Positions 1-6,970 are shown, counted from the stretch's first letter. The stretch: DNA of 17,488 nucleotides from Atopobium sp. UBA6362 (GCA_002440065.1 DJRK01000048.1:1-17488), one strand, 5' to 3'. Notes: generated by a model from the sequence alone, not told the origin. A program made the numbers and translations.

Positions 1-699
1 ATCGGACCCGGTAAGGCGATTGAGTAGCGTAGACTTGCCGGCATTCGTATAACCAACAAGCGCAACGCGATACACACCCGAATCCCAGCGAGCTTTGCTC
101 TGGACACCCCTACGGACCTCGAGCTTTTCGAGCTCACTTCGTAACGTAGAAATTCGATTCCTAATCAGGCGGCGATCGACTTCGAGCTGACTTTCGCCCT
201 GTCCAAAACGACTACCAATCCCACCGCGTGTCTGTTCTCCAGCAAGGTGGCTCCACATACCGCGCAGCCTTGGCAAGAGATACTGAAGCTGGGCAAGCTG
301 GACCTGAAGCCTGCCCTCACGCGTACGGGCGTGGACGCCAAAAATGTCAAGAATAAGAGCCGTCCTGTCGATGACTTTAACCGGCTCTCCCACAGCTTTT
401 TCAAGGTTTGCCTGCTGAGACGGGCTCAGTTCCTCATCAAAGACAACGACATCAGCGTCAAGGTTATGGACATACGAAACGAGTTCCTCAACCTTGCCCT
501 TCCCGATATAGGTCTTGGGAACGGGAGCGTCGAGTCGCTGCTTCATGACCATAACGACCTCAGCTCCATCGGTATGCACGAGGCGCTCAAGCTCGGCAAG
601 AGAGTCGTCGCATGTCCACACAGAGTCGCCCCGGTCAACGCCCACGAGGATGGCGCGCTCCTTAACGCGTTCCGTAGAAAATGGTTTGAAGCGACCCAT
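1..699 (-). CDS. hflX: GTPase HflX, N-terminal part, cut by window edge
   Basis: HflX is a ribosome-associated GTPase that binds the 50S subunit and helps split or rescue stalled ribosomes, notably under heat stress. The frame is open from an ATG at 699 to base 1, giving 233 residues without a stop. The N-terminal domain contains PKTYIGKGKVEEL and DEELSPAQQANLE. The middle region contains DRTALILDIF and GGIGSRFGQGE. All of these are typical of the family. The G1 P-loop GYTNAGKST sits at residues 216-224, so the remaining G motifs and the C-terminal domain lie outside the window. The start is fixed by the miaA stop TAA (702-700), which immediately precedes the ATG in the same frame. A GAGG within the end of miaA serves as ribosome binding site. 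Tight junction with miaA implies cotranscription. Confidence 0.95.
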   Translation of the reverse strand, partial: MGRFKPFSTERVKERAILVGVDRGDSVWTCDDSLAELERLVHTDGAEVVMVMKQRLDAPVPKTYIGKGKVEELVSYVHNLDADVVVFDEELSPSQQANLEKAVGEPVKVIDRTALILDIFGVHARTREGRLQVQLAQLQYLLPRLRGMWSHLAGEQTRGGIGSRFGQGESQLEVDRRLIRNRISTLRSELEKLEVRRGVQSKARWDSGVYRVALVGYTNAGKSTLLNRLTGSD

Positions 700-1638
700 T
701 TACGCCTCTAATCCTTGATGAATTGAATCGCAAACTCGCTTGACCGAATCGTCCAAGGAAAGCGAATCCATATCGAGCCATGTCACGCGGCCGTCGCGTT
801 TGAACCACGAAATCTGTCGTTTGGCATAATGCCGGGTTCGGATCTTGATCTGATCGGCTGCCTCTTCAAGGGTGCAAACGCCATCGAAGTAATCAATGAG
901 CTCCTTGTAACCTATAGCCTGACCAGCAGTTGATTCGCGCCGGAGTCCATGCTCGAGAAGTCCCTGTACCTCTTCAACAAGCCCTTGCTTGAACATCGAA
1001 TCGACTCGTTGCTCGATGCGCTCATAAAGCCGCTCGCGATTCATGGAGATGCCCCAAATAGTAGCCTCATAGTAAGGAGCCCTCTGATGCAACCCCTCAT
1101 GGTGCTCGGCATAGCTCACGCCTTCATCAAGCATCTCGAGCGCTCGGATAACACGACGAACGTTGTTGGGATGAATCAACCCAGCACTGCGAGGATCTCG
1201 ATCCTCAAGAAGCCGATACAGCCCTTGTGGCCCAAGCTCGACAGCAAGGGCCTCGTACTTTGAGCGGTTCGTATCGCCCTTCTCACCAGAGGGAAATTCC
1301 ATCCGGTCAATCACGGCGTTGAGATAGAGCCCCGTACCGCCGCACAGAACGGGAATTTTGTTCGAGGCTAAGGCACGGTCGACACAGCTACGAGCATCTT
1401 GTTGAAACAAGGAAACCGAATAGTCATCGGCCACGTCGCAGACATCTACCATCTCAAGCATGACGGGGCGATCCTCAGCAGGCGTTTTTGCTGTGCCGAT
1501 GTCCATCCCCCGATAGACCTGCATCGCGTCAACCGAGATTACAGACGTATCGAGTCGAGATGCAACGGCATCCGCAAGAGCGCTCTTACCGGAGGCGGTG
1601 GGACCTACAATGGCCAGCACGGGCCCGAGCAGGCTCAC
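700..1638 (-). CDS. miaA: tRNA dimethylallyltransferase MiaA
   Basis: MiaA transfers a dimethylallyl group to N6 of A37 in tRNAs reading UNN codons, giving i6A, the substrate that MiaB then methylthiolates. From this start the protein has 312 residues, normal for the family. It shows the P-loop GPTASGKS (residues 12-19), the substrate motif DAMQVYRGMDIGTAKT (from residue 37), CGGTGLYL, HPNNVRRVIRALE, GQAIGYKE and the C-terminal TRHYAKRQISWFKRD. The start is uncertain. The GTG at 1638 overlaps the miaB stop as GTGA, which suggests translational coupling, and it gives a family-like N-terminus. An in-frame GTG at 1674 would add 12 residues and has AGAAGG upstream at 7 bases. The stop TAA abuts the hflX ATG. 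Confidence 0.96.
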   Translation of the reverse strand: MSLLGPVLAIVGPTASGKSALADAVASRLDTSVISVDAMQVYRGMDIGTAKTPAEDRPVMLEMVDVCDVADDYSVSLFQQDARSCVDRALASNKIPVLCGGTGLYLNAVIDRMEFPSGEKGDTNRSKYEALAVELGPQGLYRLLEDRDPRSAGLIHPNNVRRVIRALEMLDEGVSYAEHHEGLHQRAPYYEATIWGISMNRERLYERIEQRVDSMFKQGLVEEVQGLLEHGLRRESTAGQAIGYKELIDYFDGVCTLEEAADQIKIRTRHYAKRQISWFKRDGRVTWLDMDSLSLDDSVKRVCDSIHQGLEA

Positions 1639-2999
1639 CGAGGATCGCCGACAATCCGGCCACGGAGATACCACGTCCGGGCCTTCTCTACGTGGACGTC
1701 GCAGATTTTGCCGACCAGATCGTCAGGAGTATAGCCGTCGGGTATAGCAAAGTGCACGGTACGCATCTTCTCGGAGTGACCCACCATAATCGAGTCATCA
1801 CGCTTTGAAGTGCCCTCCACCAGAACCGAGACGTTCTGGTCAACCTCTTCTTGATTGGCATCGTATGCCTGCTTGGCCACAAGATCAGCAAGCCGATCAA
1901 AGCGATCCTGGATAACCTCGTGAGGGGTATCGTCGACGATCTTTGCCGCGGGGGTACCGGGGCGTTTGGAATAGATGAAGGTGTACGCGCTCGAGAAGGC
2001 GGCCTCCTTCACCAGGGAAAGCGTGTCCTGGAAGTCTTCCTCGGTCTCTCCCGGAAAGCCGACGATGATGTCGGTGGAGAGCGCGATATCCGGCATAGCC
2101 TTGCGAAGACGAGACACGAGCTCGAGATACTGCTCGCGGGTGTACTTGCGGTTCATGGCCTTCAGCACACGAGAAGAACCGCTCTGCACCGCAAGATGCA
2201 GATGAGGCATGACACACGGGGTCTCTGCCATAGCTTGAATGGTCTCGTCCACAAGGTCGTGCGGGTTGGAAGAAGTGAAACGAACCCGTTCGATGCCGGT
2301 CTTACCGACCTCACGAAGAAGCTCGGCGAAGCGAGGCTCGCCGTAGATATTGCGCCCATAGCTGTTCACGTTCTGGCCAAGGAGCGTGATCTCACGCACG
2401 CCGTCGGATACGAGCTTCTCACACTCCCCCACCACTGCCTCGATGGTACGGCTCTTCTCACGGCCGCGGACATACGGAACGATGCAGTACGTGCAAAAGT
2501 TGTTGCAGCCGGTCATGATCGGAACCCAGGCGTGGAACTTCTGGGCACGACGACTCGGAAGGTCGCAGGAGAAGCCTCGGCCTTCCTCAACGGTATCGAC
2601 CTCGACCTGATGTCCGTCATCGGCAAACGCCTCCTCGAGGAGCTGAGGGAGGCTTGCAAGGGCGCTCGTACCAAACACGACATCAGCCGCAGGGATATGT
2701 TGACGGATCTTCTCACCATCGCGCTGGGCAATGCAGCCGCCGATAGCCACGACGCGCTTGCCGCAAGGAGGCTTAGGGGCGCTCACCATAGCGGAAGCCT
2801 GGCCGTACAAACGCTGATCTGCGTTCTCGCGGACACAGCACGTCATGAAAACGACGATATCGGCCTGTTCAGGTTCCGGAACGCAAATGCAACCGTTCTG
2901 CTCCAGGAGGCCCTCAACGCGCTCAGAGTCGTGAAGGTTCATCTGGCAACCGAAGGTCTTTACGTAATAGGTCTTGCCAACGAGAGTTTGTGAAGTCAT
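1635..2999 (-). CDS. miaB: tRNA-2-methylthio-N6-dimethylallyladenosine synthase MiaB
   Basis: MiaB is a radical-SAM methylthiotransferase that adds the 2-methylthio group to i6A37 of tRNA (ms2i6A), acting after MiaA. The 454-residue product shows the three domains of the family. An N-terminal UPF0004 domain carries C18 (TFGCQMN), C54 or C55 (FMTCCVREN) and C89 (IGGCIAQ) for the auxiliary 4Fe-4S cluster. The radical-SAM core carries C165-x3-C169-x2-C172 (GCNNFCTYCIVPYVRGRE) with the later FPGETEEDF motif. A C-terminal TRAM-like region follows. The ATG at 2999 has AAGG six bases upstream. The spoVS stop lies 12 bases upstream and the miaA GTG overlaps the stop, so spoVS-miaB-miaA-hflX look like one transcript. 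Confidence 0.97.
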   Translation of the reverse strand: MTSQTLVGKTYYVKTFGCQMNLHDSERVEGLLEQNGCICVPEPEQADIVVFMTCCVRENADQRLYGQASAMVSAPKPPCGKRVVAIGGCIAQRDGEKIRQHIPAADVVFGTSALASLPQLLEEAFADDGHQVEVDTVEEGRGFSCDLPSRRAQKFHAWVPIMTGCNNFCTYCIVPYVRGREKSRTIEAVVGECEKLVSDGVREITLLGQNVNSYGRNIYGEPRFAELLREVGKTGIERVRFTSSNPHDLVDETIQAMAETPCVMPHLHLAVQSGSSRVLKAMNRKYTREQYLELVSRLRKAMPDIALSTDIIVGFPGETEEDFQDTLSLVKEAAFSSAYTFIYSKRPGTPAAKIVDDTPHEVIQDRFDRLADLVAKQAYDANQEEVDQNVSVLVEGTSKRDDSIMVGHSEKMRTVHFAIPDGYTPDDLVGKICDVHVEKARTWYLRGRIVGDPR

Positions 3000-3011
3000 A
3001 GAAAACCTTAT

Positions 3012-3332
3012 TTAAGAAGCGATGTTACGAACGGCGTCGGAATCGATCTGAAGCGTCGAGGCTGCCTGAATGCGGTGCACGTAAATGGCAAGGCGGATAG
3101 CGGTACGGCTCTCGCCGCCGATAGAGATATCGGAAAACGTGGGGGCGCACGAAATATCGACGCCGGTAGGGATAAGAAAACCACGGGCAATAGCAACGGC
3201 TTTCACGGCTTGGTTTACCGCTCCGGCGCCGACACATTGGATGTTCACGGAAGAGCCGTCTTTGACCATTCCGGCAATGGCGCCTGCAACGGACGCAGGG
3301 GAAGATTTGCTCGAGACCTTTAAATAGTCCAT
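3012..3332 (-). CDS. spoVS: SpoVS family small nucleic-acid-binding-like protein
   Basis: SpoVS is a small protein with an Alba-like fold. In Bacillus it affects septation and spore-coat/cortex steps. Homologs also occur in non-sporulating bacteria, where their role is unclear. The product has 106 residues and matches the family along its core: MDYLKVSSKSSPASVAGAIA at the start, then VGAGAVNQAVKAVAIARGF, PTGVDISCAPTFSDI and GGESRTAIRLAI. It carries a tail of about 20 residues beyond where the roughly 86-residue Bacillus protein ends. I chose the ATG at 3332 because AGGAG lies six bases upstream and the core begins there. An upstream in-frame start at 3368 would precede the Shine-Dalgarno. It appears to be the first gene of the group leading into miaB. 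Confidence 0.9.
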   Translation of the reverse strand: MDYLKVSSKSSPASVAGAIAGMVKDGSSVNIQCVGAGAVNQAVKAVAIARGFLIPTGVDISCAPTFSDISIGGESRTAIRLAIYVHRIQAASTLQIDSDAVRNIAS

Positions 3333-3392
3333 GTGGTGCTCCTGGCGCATGAGTGCGAATTGATACAAATAAGGTGTGTTTAGCTGCAGTTT

Positions 3393-3421
3393 ATTCTACA
3401 AGTAGACGTCTCAAATGTGTA
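3393..3421 (-). promoter_or_regulatory. Putative promoter of spoVS-miaB-miaA-hflX
   Basis: On the minus strand a -35-like TACACA (3421-3416, 4 of 6 consensus bases) is separated by 17 bases from a -10-like TAGAAT (3398-3393, 5 of 6). The expected start of transcription is near 3386, leaving a leader of about 54 bases before the spoVS ATG. It is the only plausible promoter I see in the 105-base gap between the GHKL ATPase gene and spoVS. A 12-base palindrome overlaps the -10. Pattern match only. Confidence 0.5.
3395..3406. repeat. 12-base palindrome over the spoVS -10 element
   Basis: TCTACAAGTAGA is a dyad of two perfect 5-base arms around AA. It overlaps the inferred -10 hexamer of the spoVS promoter, a position typical of a repressor operator. 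It is too short to be significant alone, and no regulator can be named. Confidence 0.35.
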
Positions 3422-3437
3422 GTGGGAAGGACAAGCG

Positions 3438-4508
3438 CTAGTCGGATTGATCCAGGTCGAAGGTTACGGTGATCTTTCCCTTGCCCACGCGAACCCGCGG
3501 CTCGGAACTCAAGGAAAGGTAGTACCTATCCGCAATCATCTGGAAATCCCGTTCCATGGTCCGGGAAAATTCCTCGACATCCTGCTTACTGAGCTTGAGA
3601 CCGCGGTGATCATGAGTAAGATCGATTTCCTTAGGGGCCTTCTCGTCGGACTTGTGCATAAGGCGGGCAAGAACGCTTCTCTGCGGCTTAACCTGTCCAG
3701 CGATAATGCGATGCGCAGTACGCTCGCTCATGGCAAGCCCAAGGCTTTCCGCGGTGGACCTTAGCTCAAAGGCGTCAGCAGCAACACGGAGACGCTCAAG
3801 CACGGGCAGGACCGAGACGTCGTCGATAAACATGAGGTCAGCCGCCTCGACGGTTTTCTCGGCACGCGCGCGGGCGGTCGCAGCGATCTCGGAAGCAGAG
3901 CCAAAGTAGACCTCGCAGTTACCTCGTTCCTCAATCGCGAACTCGCAACAGGTCCGGATGATGTTGTGGGGACCGCGCTCGCAAGAAAGGTTCCCCTCTT
4001 CATCGAGACCGGTTTTGGGCCAGGTCGACTGATCGGCGCGCTCCGCCAAGGTGTTCGCATCGGTCACAACGCGGATCGAGGAACCCAGGCCAACACCGCT
4101 CGACATGACCTTGGCCGATGTGGCGTTCTCCTTAACCGAGTACAAGGCCATGCCTCGGCCATGAACGCCCCAGCGGTCCATATGGACGCTTTCGAGCTTG
4201 GAGGTAACGCGAGCCTCAAAGATCTTGTCCTGCATATCCTGTGGAATGCCGGAGCCGTCATCGAGGATCGTAAGCGTACGCACATCGCCCTCACGGGAGG
4301 TGGCGACATAAATATGCTTTGCACCGGCGTCGCGGGAGTTTCGAAGCATCTCGATCACGATGTCCTCGATGCAGCGAATGTCGTGCTTCGCTTGACGCCG
4401 CTCTGCCTCGGCAACACGAAGGCGAACGTACCCTTCGCCGAGGTTTTCCTCGACCCTCAGGGAACGTTCGCCTCCCATTGAGGCAACAAATCCAACCAAG
4501 TCAGCCAT
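3438..4508 (-). CDS. Orphan GHKL (MutL/Hsp90-type) ATPase of unknown function
   Basis: This is a 356-residue protein with an N-terminal Bergerat-fold ATPase and no recognised kinase or receiver domain. The N-box is EMLRNSRDAGA (E53, N57, D60), G1 is DDGSGI (residues 83-88) and G2 is GVHGRGMALYSV (114-125). The E-x3-N-x2-DAG spacing resembles MutL and Hsp90 more than histidine kinases. I see no signal peptide, membrane segment or H-box. Residues about 250-286 (AESLGLAMSERTAHRIIAGQ) look helix-turn-helix-like. The C-terminus (KGKITVTFDLD) is probably a small beta unit. The ATG at 4508 follows the rny stop by 17 bases with only a weak AGG upstream, so it is probably cotranscribed with rny. Function is unknown. 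An ATP-switched partner of RNA decay or of SpoVS is inference from position alone. It is too short to be a complete MutL and lies away from any mutS. Confidence 0.88.
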   Translation of the reverse strand: MADLVGFVASMGGERSLRVEENLGEGYVRLRVAEAERRQAKHDIRCIEDIVIEMLRNSRDAGAKHIYVATSREGDVRTLTILDDGSGIPQDMQDKIFEARVTSKLESVHMDRWGVHGRGMALYSVKENATSAKVMSSGVGLGSSIRVVTDANTLAERADQSTWPKTGLDEEGNLSCERGPHNIIRTCCEFAIEERGNCEVYFGSASEIAATARARAEKTVEAADLMFIDDVSVLPVLERLRVAADAFELRSTAESLGLAMSERTAHRIIAGQVKPQRSVLARLMHKSDEKAPKEIDLTHDHRGLKLSKQDVEEFSRTMERDFQMIADRYYLSLSSEPRVRVGKGKITVTFDLDQSD

Positions 4509-4525
4509 GGACCGTGCCTATACGA

Positions 4526-6076
4526 TTACTTGGCGACGTCGACGGCGCGGGACTCGCGGATGACGACGACGCGGACCTGACCGGGATACTCCATCTCGTC
4601 CTCGATCTGCTTCGCGATGTCATGCGCAAGAACCGTCGCCTGAGCATCGGAGATCTTCTCGGGCTCGACCATAACGTGGAGCTCACGCCCAGCCTGCATG
4701 GCATAGGTGCGCTCGACGCCCTCGTGCGCGTTGGAGATCTCCTCGAGCTTCTCGAGGCGCTTAATGTAGTTCTCGGCAGACTCGCGCCGAGCGCCGGGGC
4801 GAGCGGCGGAAATGGCATCGGCAGCTTGGACGAGCACGTCGAGGACGGTGTCGGGATCGACGTCAGCGTGGTGCGCCTCGATGGCATGGACAATCTCGGG
4901 GCGCTCACCATAGCGACGGGCAAGGTCGGCGCCGATGACGGCATGCGGTCCCTCGACCTCGTGATCGATGGCCTTGCCGAGGTCGTGGAGAAGGCCGGCA
5001 CGCTTCGCAGGAGCGGGATCGAGACCGAGCTCAGAAGCCATGATGCCGCAGAGGGCCGAGACCTGAATCGAGTGCTGGAGCACGTTCTGGCCGAAGGACG
5101 TGCGGTACTTGAGCGCACCGAGCGTGCGGACGATTTCGGGGTGGAGGTCATGGATACCGGCATCGAAGGCGGCCTGCTCGCCGGCTTCGCGAACACGCTC
5201 GTTTACAAGGGCCTCCGCCTTCTTATAAAGCTCCTCGATGCGTGCCGGGTGGATGCGGCCGTCGGCGATAAGGTTCTCAAGCGCGACGCGCGCGGTCTCG
5301 CGCCGAACGGGATCGTAGCTCGAGAGCGTAACGGTCTCGGGGGTGTCGTCGATGACGAGAGAGACGCCGGAGACCTGCTCAAACGTCCTGATGTTGCGGC
5401 CCTCGCGACCGATGATGCGTCCTTTGAGGTCGTCAGAGGGGATGTGGACCGAGGTAACGGTAATCTCCCCCGCCTGGTCGGCAGCGCAGCGCTGAATCGC
5501 GGTAGAGATAATCTCGCGGGCCGTCTTATCGGCGCGGGCGCGAACGCTCGCCTCGGACTCGCGAAGAATCTGGGCCTCCTCGCGGATGGACTCGGAGCGG
5601 ACTCGATCGATCAGCTCGTCGTGGGCCTCCTCACGGGAAAGGCCGGCGATGCGCTCCAGCTCAGAGGTCTTCTTTGCCTCAAGGGCATCGAGATCGTTCT
5701 TGCGGCGGTCGAGCTGACCCTGAAGGCTCGAAAGCTGGTGATCGCGCCGGTCGAGCGCATCGTTGCGGTGGTCGAGGGACTCCTCGCGCTGCATGATGCG
5801 GCTCTCCATGGACTGGAGCTCAGCTTTGCGCTTCTTCTCCTCGGCCTCGGAAGCTTGCTTGATGGCGAGGACCTGCTCCTTGGCCTCGAGGACGGCCTCC
5901 TTCTTTGCCGTCTCGGCCTGGCGAGAAGCCTCGGAAGTAATGCGCTCAGCCTCGACCTGCGCACTCTCGACCTGGGCCTGAGCGGACTTAAGCTGCGAGT
6001 TGCTCTTTCCTGCTAGCAGGAAGTAGGCAATGCCAGCGCCTACGGCGAGGCAAACAATGCCGATGATGATAACCAT
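4526..6076 (-). CDS. rny: Ribonuclease Y
   Basis: RNase Y is a membrane-anchored endoribonuclease that initiates mRNA decay. In Bacillus it is linked with RNase J and other degradosome-like partners. The 516-residue product has the full family architecture: a membrane anchor at residues 2-22, a long Glu/Lys/Ala/Gln-rich coiled coil at about 28-180, a KH domain with GRIIGREGRNIR (219-230) and a metal-dependent HD domain with GLLHDLGKA (H364, D365). HHADVDPDTVLD and the usual C-terminal region follow. The ATG at 6076 has GAGGAG five bases upstream. The gene has its own putative promoter and a structured leader, and is followed after 17 bases by the GHKL ATPase gene. Together with rnj it gives this organism both major Gram-positive RNA-decay nucleases. 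Confidence 0.97.
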   Translation of the reverse strand: MVIIIGIVCLAVGAGIAYFLLAGKSNSQLKSAQAQVESAQVEAERITSEASRQAETAKKEAVLEAKEQVLAIKQASEAEEKKRKAELQSMESRIMQREESLDHRNDALDRRDHQLSSLQGQLDRRKNDLDALEAKKTSELERIAGLSREEAHDELIDRVRSESIREEAQILRESEASVRARADKTAREIISTAIQRCAADQAGEITVTSVHIPSDDLKGRIIGREGRNIRTFEQVSGVSLVIDDTPETVTLSSYDPVRRETARVALENLIADGRIHPARIEELYKKAEALVNERVREAGEQAAFDAGIHDLHPEIVRTLGALKYRTSFGQNVLQHSIQVSALCGIMASELGLDPAPAKRAGLLHDLGKAIDHEVEGPHAVIGADLARRYGERPEIVHAIEAHHADVDPDTVLDVLVQAADAISAARPGARRESAENYIKRLEKLEEISNAHEGVERTYAMQAGRELHVMVEPEKISDAQATVLAHDIAKQIEDEMEYPGQVRVVVIRESRAVDVAK

Positions 6077-6122
6077 ACGTACTCCTCTAATGACACAATC
6101 AATAACGATGTAAGAAGGAAAA

Positions 6123-6137
6123 CCGCGTAGAACGCGG
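6123..6137 (-). terminator. Intrinsic-terminator-like hairpin in the rny leader
   Basis: On the minus strand CCGCGT-TCT-ACGCGG forms a perfect 6-bp stem, and TTTTCCTTCTT follows directly. It can end the recA-recX transcript. Because it lies 46 bases upstream of the rny ATG and downstream of the putative rny promoter, it would also act on transcripts entering rny, like an attenuator. Confidence 0.55.
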
Positions 6138-6180
6138 AATCCGCCATCAGAGGTGCAGTCGAAGGACCGAGCCTGCGCTA

Positions 6181-6193
6181 TGTTTCTAAAACA
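6181..6193. repeat. Small hairpin in the rny leader
   Basis: On the minus strand TGTTT-TAG-AAACA can form a 5-bp stem with a 3-base loop. It is one of several inverted repeats between the putative rny promoter and the terminator-like hairpin. No T-run follows, so it is not itself a terminator. Confidence 0.4.
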
Positions 6194-6220
6194 GCAAACG
6201 CTAGATACAGAATATGGTCA

Positions 6221-6235
6221 GCCGCAAATTGCGGC
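6221..6235. repeat. GC-rich hairpin in the rny leader
   Basis: On the minus strand GCCGCA-ATT-TGCGGC is a perfect inverted repeat with a 6-bp stem and 3-base loop. Its GCGG arm is complementary to the CCGC of the downstream terminator-like hairpin, so the two could compete. No T-run follows. The repeat is seen directly; the competition is inference. Confidence 0.5.
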
Positions 6236-6261
6236 GAGAGATGCCCTTGGATGGCATGTCT

Positions 6262-6290
6262 ATCCTATGGCCTGGCTTAACATCTGTCAA
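6262..6290 (-). promoter_or_regulatory. Putative rny promoter
   Basis: A perfect -35 TTGACA (6290-6285), a 17-base spacer and a -10-like TAGGAT (6267-6262, 4 of 6) lie just after the recX stop. The predicted start near 6255 would give an rny leader of about 180 bases. The same signals could instead drive a small RNA of about 130 bases ending at the hairpin at 6123-6137. Confidence 0.6.
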
Positions 6291-6295
6291 ACAAA

Positions 6296-6970
6296 TCAAA
6301 CGTCCGTTTCGGTATCGTCGAGGGCGTTTTTTGCGGCATCGATAGCAACGGACATCGAATATCCTCGGCTGCAGAGGTAACGTACGATCTTTTGATAGTC
6401 GTTCTTTCCCGTGAGACGCCTACGGGAAGCGAGCTCGTAGGCATGTTCGCGTTCATCGTCGGCAGAGAGATAGTCCTCAGGCCAACCCGCGATGGAAGAG
6501 GCATCGATTCCTTTGCGGGCAAGCTCACGCTCGATGCGGTTGCGGCCCCAGCCGAGGGAAACCTTGGAGCGAATGAAGACGTCGGCAAACCGAGAGTCGC
6601 GCACATAACCGCACGACTCCGCGTACTCAACCAATCTCATCGCAGAGCTTTCGGAATAACCGTCACGGTACAGACGGTCGTAGAGCTCTTGAGAAGAATA
6701 ATCACGGCGGTTGAGCATGTCCTCAACGCGCTTCTTGCCCACCGTAAAGGAAGCCTCTTTTACGAGATAGCCAAGCTCCGCCCGACTTCCCACAGAAAAG
6801 CCGAGCTTCGCCTTCTTTGAAAGCGAGCGACCGACCGCAAGGGGAACCGACCATTGCTCGTCATGGCCATCGCTTGAGAATTTTACTTGGGCAAGCGGCC
6901 GACGCCCCCCGAGCGGGGCAGCTGTCCGCTCGGGGAGTTCGACCTCCCACTCAAAGACGTCATCACACAT
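6296..6970 (-). CDS. recX: Regulatory protein RecX
   Basis: RecX binds RecA filaments and modulates, usually inhibits, recombinase and coprotease activity. The 224-residue product has an N-terminal extension of about 75 residues followed by tandem three-helix RecX repeats. Recognisable segments are KRVEDMLNRRDYSSQELYDR, GYVRDSRFADVFIRSK, LGWGRNRIERELARKGI and a final IVRYLCSRGYSMSVAIDA. Family members vary in length, but the N-terminal part is long and less conserved-looking. The ATG at 6970 lies 8 bases after the recA stop. No strong Shine-Dalgarno is visible, so translation is probably coupled to recA. Cotranscription with recA puts it under the same LexA operator. The stop is followed at once by the putative rny promoter. 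Confidence 0.93.
   Translation of the reverse strand: MCDDVFEWEVELPERTAAPLGGRRPLAQVKFSSDGHDEQWSVPLAVGRSLSKKAKLGFSVGSRAELGYLVKEASFTVGKKRVEDMLNRRDYSSQELYDRLYRDGYSESSAMRLVEYAESCGYVRDSRFADVFIRSKVSLGWGRNRIERELARKGIDASSIAGWPEDYLSADDEREHAYELASRRRLTGKNDYQKIVRYLCSRGYSMSVAIDAAKNALDDTETDV

Noticed and set aside
1851..2993. Open frame of 380 codons on the plus strand
   Set aside because: Antisense to miaB over its whole length, with no recognisable motif.
3333..3368. Longer spoVS starting at 3368
   Set aside because: The extra 12 residues include the AGGAG ribosome binding site of the ATG at 3332 and are absent from the family core.
4319..6016. Long open frame of 565 codons on the plus strand
   Set aside because: It lies antisense to rny and the GHKL ATPase gene, has low-complexity Leu/Gly/Asp composition, and matches no family. 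It is a by-product of GC-rich codon use in rny.
6040..6147. 35-codon hydrophobic frame (MADSAFYAVFLLTSLLIVS...) overlapping the rny start
   Set aside because: No Shine-Dalgarno precedes its ATG, and the terminator-like hairpin lies inside it. It probably arises by chance in the T-rich tract.
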